Assembly (NCBI GenBank): GCA_013695395.1
Contig: JACDAP010000402.1
Span: 1 to 6,197 of the forward strand
DNA from: Solirubrobacterales bacterium
GTDB taxonomy: Bacteria > Actinomycetota > Thermoleophilia > Solirubrobacterales > Solirubrobacteraceae
Length of the DNA: 6,197 nt
Direction: 5' to 3'
The first letter of the stretch is position 1. Each line of letters starts with the position of its first letter. Under the pieces are notes generated by a model. That model saw only the letters and a list, made by a program, of their open reading frames with translations. It made no database searches and had not been told where the DNA came from. Below, in pieces: positions 1 through 4,787 of the stretch. The position numbers and the translations under genes are program-made.

Positions 1-287
1 GTCTCGTCGTCTCGACGCTCGGCGCGGGCCATCTCGGCCCGCGGGCGCTCGCGGCGCTGCGCGACGCCGTGGAGGTCATCCCCGTGGTGGCCACGACCCG
101 CCCCGAGCGTGGCGCGATCCTCTACGAGACCTACGGTTTCGAGGGCAAGGAGGCCGACGTCCGCGAGCTCGCCGTGGCCGCCGGCGGCCTGAGCCCGCAG
201 GCCGCGCGGATGAAGCTGCTGGCCTGCCTGGGCGCGGGCCTCGACGCCTTCGGCATCGCCGAGGCGTTCCTGCACGACGACACCTGA
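1..287 (+). CDS. L-asparaginase family protein, C-terminal part (5' end outside window)
   Basis: The reading frame starting at base 3 is open from the left edge to a TGA at 285-287 and gives 94 residues. The fragment matches the C-terminal domain of asparaginase/glutaminase-type amidohydrolases, which hydrolyse L-asparagine to aspartate and ammonia. It has a short GAGHLGP segment, where the family has a Gly-rich GxGNxxP-like turn. This is followed by VVATTRPERG, a tyrosine-glycine segment (YETYGFEG) and then GGLSPQAARMKLL, the counterpart of the family's G-x-L-S-x-x-K-A-R-x-x-L motif. The usual Lys of that last motif is Ala here. The N-terminal catalytic threonines and the Asp/Lys pair lie outside the window, so activity and subtype cannot be judged. 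The gene runs convergent to Ku. Family assignment is from remembered motifs; confidence is good for the family and low for substrate. Confidence 0.8.
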   Translation, partial: LVVSTLGAGHLGPRALAALRDAVEVIPVVATTRPERGAILYETYGFEGKEADVRELAVAAGGLSPQAARMKLLACLGAGLDAFGIAEAFLHDDT

Positions 288-312
288 GGGCTCCGGGGCG
301 GCCGATCGCACC

Positions 313-357
313 GGCGTGTTCCCAGATCGATGCGATACATCGATTGGGGAACACGCC
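313..357. terminator. Long near-perfect inverted repeat between convergent genes, probable bidirectional terminator
   Basis: The outer arms are a perfect 11-bp inverted repeat (GGCGTGTTCCC at 313-323 against its complement at 347-357). The inner arms are 7 bp (ATCGATG at 326-332 against CATCGAT at 338-344) around a 5-base loop. Only the 324/346 (A-G) and 325/345 (G-T) positions fail as Watson-Crick pairs. It starts 25 bases after the asparaginase stop and lies 38 bases beyond the Ku stop, so it could end transcripts from both sides. No T-run follows on either strand. A termination role is therefore inferred from position and stem strength, and it could instead be a copy of a genomic palindromic repeat. 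Confidence 0.5.
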
Positions 358-366
358 AGAGCGGTT

Positions 367-386
367 CCCCGGCCGCGGGGCCGGGG
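367..386. terminator. Second GC-only hairpin downstream of Ku, possible terminator
   Basis: CCCCGGCC at 367-374 pairs perfectly with GGCCGGGG at 379-386 across a 4-base loop. The hairpin begins 9 bases beyond the Ku stop codon in the Ku transcript and lies between that stop and the longer palindrome. There is no U-tract. An 8-bp GC-only stem can arise by chance in such DNA, so its role is tentative. A tandem arrangement of two stems is plausible for U-less termination in actinobacteria. Confidence 0.35.
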
Positions 387-394
387 CGGCGCCG

Positions 395-1309
395 CTACTT
401 CTTGGCGGCGGGCTTCTTCGCCGCGGGCTTCTTGGCGGCGGGCTTCCGGGAGGCGCCCGCCTTCTTCTCCGGGGGCTCGGCCTTCGTCGCGGGCTTGCGC
501 GACGTCGCCGGGGTGTCGCCCCCGCGCTCACGGACCGCGTCGAGCGAGGCCTTCAGCGCGCTCATGAGGTCGGGAGCGGGCGCGTCGTCGGCTTCGGCGG
601 CGGGAGCTACGGCGATCTCCTCGCCCGCGGCCTTTCGCTCGATGATCGCGAGGACCTCCTCGCGGTAGGTGTCCGCGTACTTCTCGGGCTCCCACGGCTC
701 GGAGAGCGAGTCGACGAGCTGGGTGGCCATCTTGAGCTCGCGCTCCTGGGCCTCGACGTCCTCGGCCTTCGGGACCTCGTCGAGCGAGCCGGCGTCGACG
801 ATCTCGTCGTGGAAGTTCATCGTGCTCATCGCGAGCACGTCGCCCATCGGGCGCAGCGCGACGAGCTGCTGCTTGGAGCGGATGACGACCTTGGCGATCC
901 CGACCCGGCCCGTCTCGGCCATGGCGTCGCAGAGCAGCCGGTAGGGCTTCGCGCCGCCGGTGCCCGGGACGAGGTAGTACGGGTGGTCGAAGTAGATCGG
1001 GTCGACCTGGTCGAGCTCGACGAAGCCCTCGATGTCGATCGTCTTGGTCTTCTTCGGGTCGAGCGCGTCGAGCTCCCCCGGCTCCATGACGACGTACTGG
1101 TCGGGGGCGATTTCGAACCCCTTGACGATCCGGTCGTACGGGACCTCCTCGCCGGTCTGCGCGTTCGTGCGCTTCATCGCGATGCGAGAGTGGTCGGTCG
1201 AGTCGAGCTGGTTGAACTTGACCGTCTTGGACTGGACGGCGGCGTAGAGCTTGACGGGGACGGTGACGAGTCCGAAGGAGATGGCTCCGGTCCAGATGGC
1301 GCGCGGCAT
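395..1309 (-). CDS. ku: Non-homologous end joining protein Ku
   Basis: This is bacterial Ku, the homodimeric ring that binds DNA double-strand ends and recruits LigD for non-homologous end joining. The 304-residue product opens with MPRAIWTGAISFGLV and continues VPVKLY, the standard start of bacterial Ku. The Ku core spans about residues 1-235, including the conserved YYLVP at 111-115 and YADTYREE at 211-218. The minimal C-terminal segment follows (DLMSALKASL, about 247-256), and then a basic tail (262-304) that ends in three KPAAK-type repeats. Such Lys-rich extensions are known in mycobacterial and other actinobacterial Ku proteins and add DNA contacts. I chose the ATG at 1309 because family members start here. 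An in-frame ATG at 1330 would add seven residues (MGKTHLV). A GGGGAAG lies about 12 bases upstream of 1309. The gene is divergent from the regulator remnant, and no LigD is seen in the window. Confidence 0.95.
   Translation of the reverse strand: MPRAIWTGAISFGLVTVPVKLYAAVQSKTVKFNQLDSTDHSRIAMKRTNAQTGEEVPYDRIVKGFEIAPDQYVVMEPGELDALDPKKTKTIDIEGFVELDQVDPIYFDHPYYLVPGTGGAKPYRLLCDAMAETGRVGIAKVVIRSKQQLVALRPMGDVLAMSTMNFHDEIVDAGSLDEVPKAEDVEAQERELKMATQLVDSLSEPWEPEKYADTYREEVLAIIERKAAGEEIAVAPAAEADDAPAPDLMSALKASLDAVRERGGDTPATSRKPATKAEPPEKKAGASRKPAAKKPAAKKPAAKK
398..442. repeat. Three tandem 15-bp units encoding the Lys-rich Ku tail
   Basis: On the + strand the unit CTTCTTGGCGGCGGG occurs at 398-412 and 428-442. 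The middle unit (413-427) carries CGCCGC in place of GGCGGC. On the Ku strand each unit encodes Pro-Ala-Ala-Lys-Lys. The middle unit is synonymous, so the peptide repeat is exact while the DNA is not. This suggests selection for the peptide, or older duplication. Copy number at such sites can vary between strains. Confidence 0.85.
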
Positions 1310-1455
1310 GACGAGGTGAGTCTTCCCCATCCCGTAGGCGGTTCCTACATCTGGGCGCGTGCTTTCACCGCGCCGCATCCGTGCGGTGGACGGCTCTCCA
1401 TACGAGCTGAACGCAGCACGGGGGGGCCTCACGTGCGGCGCCAGACGGTGCCGAG
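1310..1455. other. Divergent intergenic region between ku and the GlxA-type remnant
   Basis: This 146-bp gap should contain the ku promoter. I could not identify a convincing -35/-10 pair on either strand. Two small inverted repeats are visible: GTAGG/CCTAC at 1334-1338 and 1344-1348, just upstream of the alternative ku start, and CCGCA/TGCGG at 1373-1377 and 1382-1386. Either could be an operator or chance. The right end (about 1430-1455) reads as eroded coding sequence belonging to the regulator downstream. The gap is therefore partly a gene relic and not purely regulatory DNA. Confidence 0.5.
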
Positions 1456-1884
1456 GTGGCCAATCGGGTCGCCCGCCGGATGGTCGTGGCGCCCGTCCGC
1501 GAGGATGGGCAGGCCCAGTTCGTGGCCGCGCCGGTCGCCGCGCTCTCCGGCGGCAGGCTCGCGGCCACGCTGGCCTGGATGCACGAACACCTCGGTGAGC
1601 CGCTGAGCGTCGGAGCCTGCGCGGCGCACGCCGGCTGGTCGGAGCGCTCCTTCGCCCGCCACTTCGCCGCCGAGGCCGGCACGAGCCCACTGCGCTGGCT
1701 GCACGCCCAGCGGGTGCTCGAGGCGCGGCGCCTGCTCGAGAGCACCGACCTCGGGGTGGAGGAGATCGCGCTGCGCTGCGGCTTCGGCACGGCGACGGCG
1801 CTGCGCCAGCACTTCCGCCGGCACACCCGCACCACCCCGACCGCCTACCGCCGAGCCTGGTTGCGAGCACCGCTCGCCGGGTAG
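1456..1884 (+). CDS. Truncated GlxA-family (DJ-1/PfpI plus AraC HTH) regulator, DNA-binding part only; likely pseudogene
   Basis: The 142-residue product from GTG 1456 begins VANRVARRMVV and then GQAQF. This is the linker that joins the DJ-1/PfpI-like domain to the AraC-type HTH domain in GlxA-family activators. The HTH domain is intact: the first helix-turn-helix is at about residues 50-71 (LSVGACAAHAGWSERSFARHF) in part, and the second at 98-121 with the VEEIALRCGFGTATALRQHF signature, ending in TPTAYRRAW. Family members normally carry about 180 further N-terminal residues, which are absent. An in-frame TGA lies at 1408-1410, and the residues between it and the GTG (DGAE) still match the family. 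No good ribosome binding site precedes 1456; the ATGs at 1480 and 1579 are alternatives. It may be a dead remnant, or a stand-alone DNA-binding protein of SoxS/MarA-like size. It ends 47 bases before the ferritin-like gene. Confidence 0.75.
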   Translation: MANRVARRMVVAPVREDGQAQFVAAPVAALSGGRLAATLAWMHEHLGEPLSVGACAAHAGWSERSFARHFAAEAGTSPLRWLHAQRVLEARRLLESTDLGVEEIALRCGFGTATALRQHFRRHTRTTPTAYRRAWLRAPLAG

Positions 1885-1914
1885 TCAGGAGTCGAACATT
1901 CGTCCCCGTCCCAC

Positions 1915-1921
1915 AAGGAGG
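1915..1921 (+). promoter_or_regulatory. Strong Shine-Dalgarno site of the ferritin-like gene
   Basis: AAGGAGG at 1915-1921 matches the anti-Shine-Dalgarno sequence closely, with 10 bases to the ATG at 1932. It is by far the best ribosome binding site in the window, which fixes the start and suggests a highly translated protein. The neighbouring genes at 1456, 2503 and 3771 lack a comparable site. Confidence 0.85.
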
Positions 1922-1931
1922 CGCCATCCCG

Positions 1932-2441
1932 ATGGCCACCCGCAATGCCAGCCAGGGCATCCTGGCCGACGAGAACGCCGAAGCCCGCGAGGGCATCGTC
2001 GAGCTGCTCAAGCAGGCGTACTTCGCCGAGCTCGAAACCGTCATCAACTACGTCACCAACTCGACGAACCCCGACGGTCTCCGCGCCCAGGAGATCAAGG
2101 AGTCGCTCCTCGAGGACGTCCAGGAGGAGCTCGGACACGCCCAGCAGTTCGCCGCGCGGATCAAGGAGCTCTACGGCGTCGTGCCCTCCTCGGTCGACTT
2201 CGTCGCCCAGCAGCACGCGCTCGCCCCGCCGACCGATCAGACCGACCTCGCGCACGTCATCAAGGGCGTCATCGAGGCGGAGACCTCCGCGATCGAGCTC
2301 TACAACAAGCTCATCGACGTCACCGACGGTGTCGACCCGGTCACGAACGACATGGTGATCGCGATCCTCCACGACGAGGAAGGCCACCGCCGGCTCTTCG
2401 AGGGGTTCCTCCGCGAGGTGGAGCCCGACTCCGCGCGCTGA
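1932..2441 (+). CDS. Ferritin-like (bacterioferritin-like) di-iron protein
   Basis: The 169-residue protein has the length and four-helix pattern of bacterioferritin-type proteins, which oxidise and store or detoxify iron in the cytoplasm. Candidate di-iron ligands sit in the expected order: Glu33 on helix A with Tyr40 seven residues later, Glu66-x-x-His69 (EELGH) on helix B, Glu115 (VIEAET) on helix C, and Glu149-x-x-His152 (DEEGH) on helix D. This reproduces the E...ExxH...E...ExxH scheme. The position after Glu66, which is the heme-ligating Met in classical bacterioferritin, is Leu67, so a heme-free protein is expected. The segment DMVIAILHDEEGH is very close to the same segment of bacterioferritin. 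Whether it forms 24-mers, a Dps-like shell or an erythrin-type oxidase cannot be told from sequence alone. The strong ribosome binding site points to high expression. Confidence 0.88.
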   Translation: MATRNASQGILADENAEAREGIVELLKQAYFAELETVINYVTNSTNPDGLRAQEIKESLLEDVQEELGHAQQFAARIKELYGVVPSSVDFVAQQHALAPPTDQTDLAHVIKGVIEAETSAIELYNKLIDVTDGVDPVTNDMVIAILHDEEGHRRLFEGFLREVEPDSAR

Positions 2442-2447
2442 CCCGCG

Positions 2448-2479
2448 GCCCGGGCCGCTTGCCGCACGGCGGCCCGGGC
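2448..2479 (+). terminator. GC-rich hairpin after the ferritin-like gene
   Basis: GCCCGGGCCGC is not what begins the arm: the left arm at 2448-2458 (GCCCGGGCCGC) pairs perfectly over 11 bp with 2469-2479 (GCGGCCCGGGC), with a 10-base loop between. The stem starts 6 bases after the TGA at 2439-2441. An alternative 14-base self-complementary palindrome, GCGGCCCGGGCCGC, occupies 2445-2458, so two mutually exclusive folds are possible. No U-tract follows. It likely ends or attenuates the ferritin-like transcript before the CFA gene, whose ATG is 23 bases further on. Confidence 0.5.
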
Positions 2480-2502
2480 GGGGATCTGGCAGCGTTCCGG
2501 CG

Positions 2503-3720
2503 ATGCCCCTGTCCCGCCCCGGTGCGTTGCTCACCGAGCTCTCCCACGCGCTCCCCGACCGCCCCTTCGAGGTGCGGCTCTGGGAGGGCTCCTTACTTCC
2601 GTCGACCACCGGCGACGACGCGCCGGTCCCGACCTTCGTCGCGCACTCGCCGCGCGCGATCGCCCACGCGCTCTACGCCCCCGGGCAGCTGGGGCTGAGC
2701 CGGGCGTTCGTCTCCGGGGAGCTCGAGATCCACGACTTCGAGGCGCTCGCCCGCCTGCTGCGTACGTGGTCGCCCCCACCGCTCGATGCGGCCGCGAAGC
2801 GTCGCCTCGCCGTGGCGGCCGTGAAGGCGATGGGGCTCCAGGGCCCGCCGCGGGTGCCCGACGCCGAGCTCCAGCCGGCTGGCCTGCGGCATTCGCTGCG
2901 TCGCGACTCGCGGGCCGTCCGACACCACTACGACCTCTCGAACGCGTTCTTCGCGCACTTCCTCGACCCGTCGATGACGTACTCCTGCGCCATCTTCGAG
3001 ACCCCGGAGCAGCCGCTCGAGGCGGCGCAGGCCAACAAGCAGGAGACCGTCTGCCGCAAGCTCGAGCTCGCGCCCGGCATGCGGGTGCTCGACGTGGGCT
3101 GCGGCTGGGGCGCCTTCGCGCTGCACGCCGCGCGCAACCACGGCGTGCACGTCACCGGCATCACGCTCTCCGGGGAGCAGGCGGCCGAGGCCCGGCGCCG
3201 GGTGGCGCAGGCGGGCATGACCGACCAGATCGAGATCCGGGTGCAGGACTACCGGGAGCTCGGCGGCGAGCGCTTCGACGCCGTCTCCTCGATCGGGATG
3301 GTCGAGCACGTCGGCGCGGTGAACATCGACGCGTACGCCCGGACGCTCGCGAACGCACTCGAACCCGGCGGCTGGCTGCTCAACCACGGCATCGCCCGCC
3401 TGCGTCACGGCGACCCGGAGGCCGGGCCGTTCTCCGAGCGCTACGTCTTCGCCGACGCCGCGCCGCTCCACCTCTCCCGGATCCTCCGTGCGATCGAGGC
3501 CGCCGGGCTCGCGGTCCGGCACGCCGAGGGCTACCCCGAGCACTACGCGCGGACCCTCACCCGCTGGGTCGAGAACCTGGAGTCCGACCTCGAGGAGGCC
3601 GAGCGGCTCGTCGGGGCCGAGCGCCTGCGGGTCTGGCGGCTCTATCTACGCGGCGCGCGCAACGGCTTCGAGAGCGGCTTCATGTCGGTCTTCCAGGTGC
3701 GGGCCCGCAAGCCCGCCTGA
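2503..3720 (+). CDS. cfa: Cyclopropane-fatty-acyl-phospholipid synthase family methyltransferase
   Basis: This SAM-dependent enzyme would add a methylene (or methyl) group to unsaturated acyl chains of membrane phospholipids. The 405-residue protein has the N-terminal CFA domain (about 1-130) followed by the class I methyltransferase fold. Key sequences are HHYDLSNAFF (141-150), MTYSCAIFE (158-166) with Cys162 at the position of the E. coli CFA active-site Cys139, the SAM loop VLDVGCGWG (195-203), QDYREL (248-253) and GMVEHVG (265-271). Residues equivalent to the E. coli bicarbonate site are present: Glu268, His295 and Ile297 (LNHGI), and Tyr381. All this points to an active enzyme. Mycolic-acid cyclopropanases and tuberculostearate-type methyltransferases are relatives, so the exact product is open. 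No clear ribosome binding site precedes the ATG, and the terminator-like hairpin ends just 23 bases upstream. The BrkB-family gene follows after 50 bases on the same strand. Confidence 0.92.
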   Translation: MPLSRPGALLTELSHALPDRPFEVRLWEGSLLPSTTGDDAPVPTFVAHSPRAIAHALYAPGQLGLSRAFVSGELEIHDFEALARLLRTWSPPPLDAAAKRRLAVAAVKAMGLQGPPRVPDAELQPAGLRHSLRRDSRAVRHHYDLSNAFFAHFLDPSMTYSCAIFETPEQPLEAAQANKQETVCRKLELAPGMRVLDVGCGWGAFALHAARNHGVHVTGITLSGEQAAEARRRVAQAGMTDQIEIRVQDYRELGGERFDAVSSIGMVEHVGAVNIDAYARTLANALEPGGWLLNHGIARLRHGDPEAGPFSERYVFADAAPLHLSRILRAIEAAGLAVRHAEGYPEHYARTLTRWVENLESDLEEAERLVGAERLRVWRLYLRGARNGFESGFMSVFQVRARKPA

Positions 3721-3770
3721 GGGTCGGCTCGCGGTTACCCGACCACTGCGTGGGGCATGACCGCAGGGGC

Positions 3771-4775
3771 ATGTCTGCGCCCGAGGACCACGCCGACGAC
3801 CGGACCGCCCCGCTGAAGCTCGCCTGGCGGGCCTTCGGGACCTACCGGGAGCACGGCATGACCGACTACGCGGCGACGCTCACGTACTTCGCGATGCTCT
3901 CGCTGTTCCCGGGGCTGCTCGTCGGCGTCTCGCTGCTCGGGCTCCTCGGGCAGGCCTCGCTGGCCACCGACGCCGCGAACTACGTCGCCGACAACGGGGC
4001 CGACGACGCGACCGCCGAGGTCATCAAGAACTCCCTGAGGACGCTCTTCGAGAGCTCCGGCTCCGGGGTCGGGATCGCGCTGGCGATCTCGCTCGCGCTG
4101 GGCCTCAACGGCGCCTCCGGGGCGTTCGGCGCGGCGGGACGGGCACTGAACGTCGTCCACGCCGTCGACGACGACCGCGGCTTCGTCAGGAGGAAGCTCT
4201 CGGACATCGGCGCGACGCTCGTGGTGATCCTCCTCTTCGCGGTCGTGCTCGTCTCCCTGTTCCTGGGCGGCGGGATCGCCGACGACATCTTCGGGACGAT
4301 CGGCCTGGGCGACACCGGCGCGCTGGTCTGGTCGATCGCGCGCTGGCCGGTCGCCCTCCTCTTCGCGCTGCTGGGGTTCGCGATCGTCTACGCGTTCGCC
4401 CCGGACACGACCCCCCGGCGCTTCCGGTGGATCACCCCCGGCGCGACGGTGGCGGTGCTCATCTGGATCGCGGCGTCGATCGGGTTCGCGTTCTACGTCA
4501 GGGGGTTCTCGAGCTACGGGGCCGCCTACGGCGCGTTCGGAGCGGCGATCATCCTGCTGCTCTGGCTCTACATCTCGGCCAACGCGTTCCTCTTCGGCGC
4601 CGAGCTCAACATGGCGATCGAGCGCGAGGACACCGCCGGACGTGGCGGACCCCCGATGGTCTCGCCGCCACCGAGCGCGGATCGGCCGATCCCGAGCGCG
4701 AGCGCGCCTGCGGCCGCGCGTGAACTGAACCCCGCGCAGGTCTCCGGAGGCCCGGGCGCGTCGAGCTCGGGCTGA
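3771..4775 (+). CDS. YihY/virulence factor BrkB family inner-membrane protein
   Basis: The 334-residue product is a six-helix membrane protein of the YihY/BrkB family, once misnamed ribonuclease BN. Its molecular function is not settled. Hydrophobic segments lie at about residues 38-60, 98-120, 146-168, 185-208, 222-243 and 255-278. Family hallmarks are DYAATLTYFAMLSLFPGLL near the first helix, the APDTTPRRFRWITPGA loop before helix five, and YGAFGAAIILLLWLYISA followed by FGAELN at the end of helix six. A Pro/Ser/Ala-rich tail of about 50 residues, probably disordered, follows. I chose ATG 3771; an in-frame GTG at 3750 would add seven residues, and neither has a good ribosome binding site at ideal spacing. 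The ATG at 3757 is out of frame. It starts 50 bases after the CFA gene, so co-transcription is plausible. It converges on the helicase-nuclease gene with 8 bases between stops. Confidence 0.9.
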   Translation: MSAPEDHADDRTAPLKLAWRAFGTYREHGMTDYAATLTYFAMLSLFPGLLVGVSLLGLLGQASLATDAANYVADNGADDATAEVIKNSLRTLFESSGSGVGIALAISLALGLNGASGAFGAAGRALNVVHAVDDDRGFVRRKLSDIGATLVVILLFAVVLVSLFLGGGIADDIFGTIGLGDTGALVWSIARWPVALLFALLGFAIVYAFAPDTTPRRFRWITPGATVAVLIWIAASIGFAFYVRGFSSYGAAYGAFGAAIILLLWLYISANAFLFGAELNMAIEREDTAGRGGPPMVSPPPSADRPIPSASAPAAARELNPAQVSGGPGASSSG

Positions 4776-4787
4776 GCCGCCGCTCAG
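4772..4787. terminator. Small hairpin holding both convergent stop codons
   Basis: CTGAGC at 4772-4777 and GCTCAG at 4782-4787 form a perfect 6-bp inverted repeat with a 4-base loop. The TGA of the BrkB-family gene (4773-4775) is in the left arm and the TGA of the helicase-nuclease gene (complement of 4784-4786) is in the right arm. The arrangement is symmetric, so either transcript would fold the same stem at its end. The stem is short and has no U-tract, so termination is only a possibility. Confidence 0.35.

Noticed and set aside
1384..1410. Possible -10-like hexamers upstream of the regulator (around CCATACGAG)
   Set aside because: No -35 element at suitable spacing could be found, so no promoter is claimed.
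344..1606. Long + strand open frame antisense to ku
   Set aside because: It lacks any recognisable domain and mirrors the Ku codon pattern. Ku on the other strand is unmistakable.
1893..1902. CGAACATTCG, resembling an actinobacterial SOS (LexA) box
   Set aside because: The half sites are too close together. The LexA consensus as I know it has CGAAC and GTTCG with four bases between.
1310..2047. N-terminal extension of the Ku frame on the - strand up to 2047
   Set aside because: The conserved Ku start (MPRAIWTG) is at 1309. The extension is Arg/Ala-rich low-complexity sequence lying antisense to the regulator and ferritin-like genes, typical of high-GC shadow frames.
2593..3543. Long - strand open frame antisense to the CFA synthase
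   Set aside because: No domain is seen, and the opposite frame has full catalytic motifs.
3722..3744. GGTCGG/CCGACC inverted repeat after the CFA stop codon
   Set aside because: It has only 6 bp with an 11-base loop and no U-tract. It is too weak to call a terminator, and the downstream gene is close and on the same strand.
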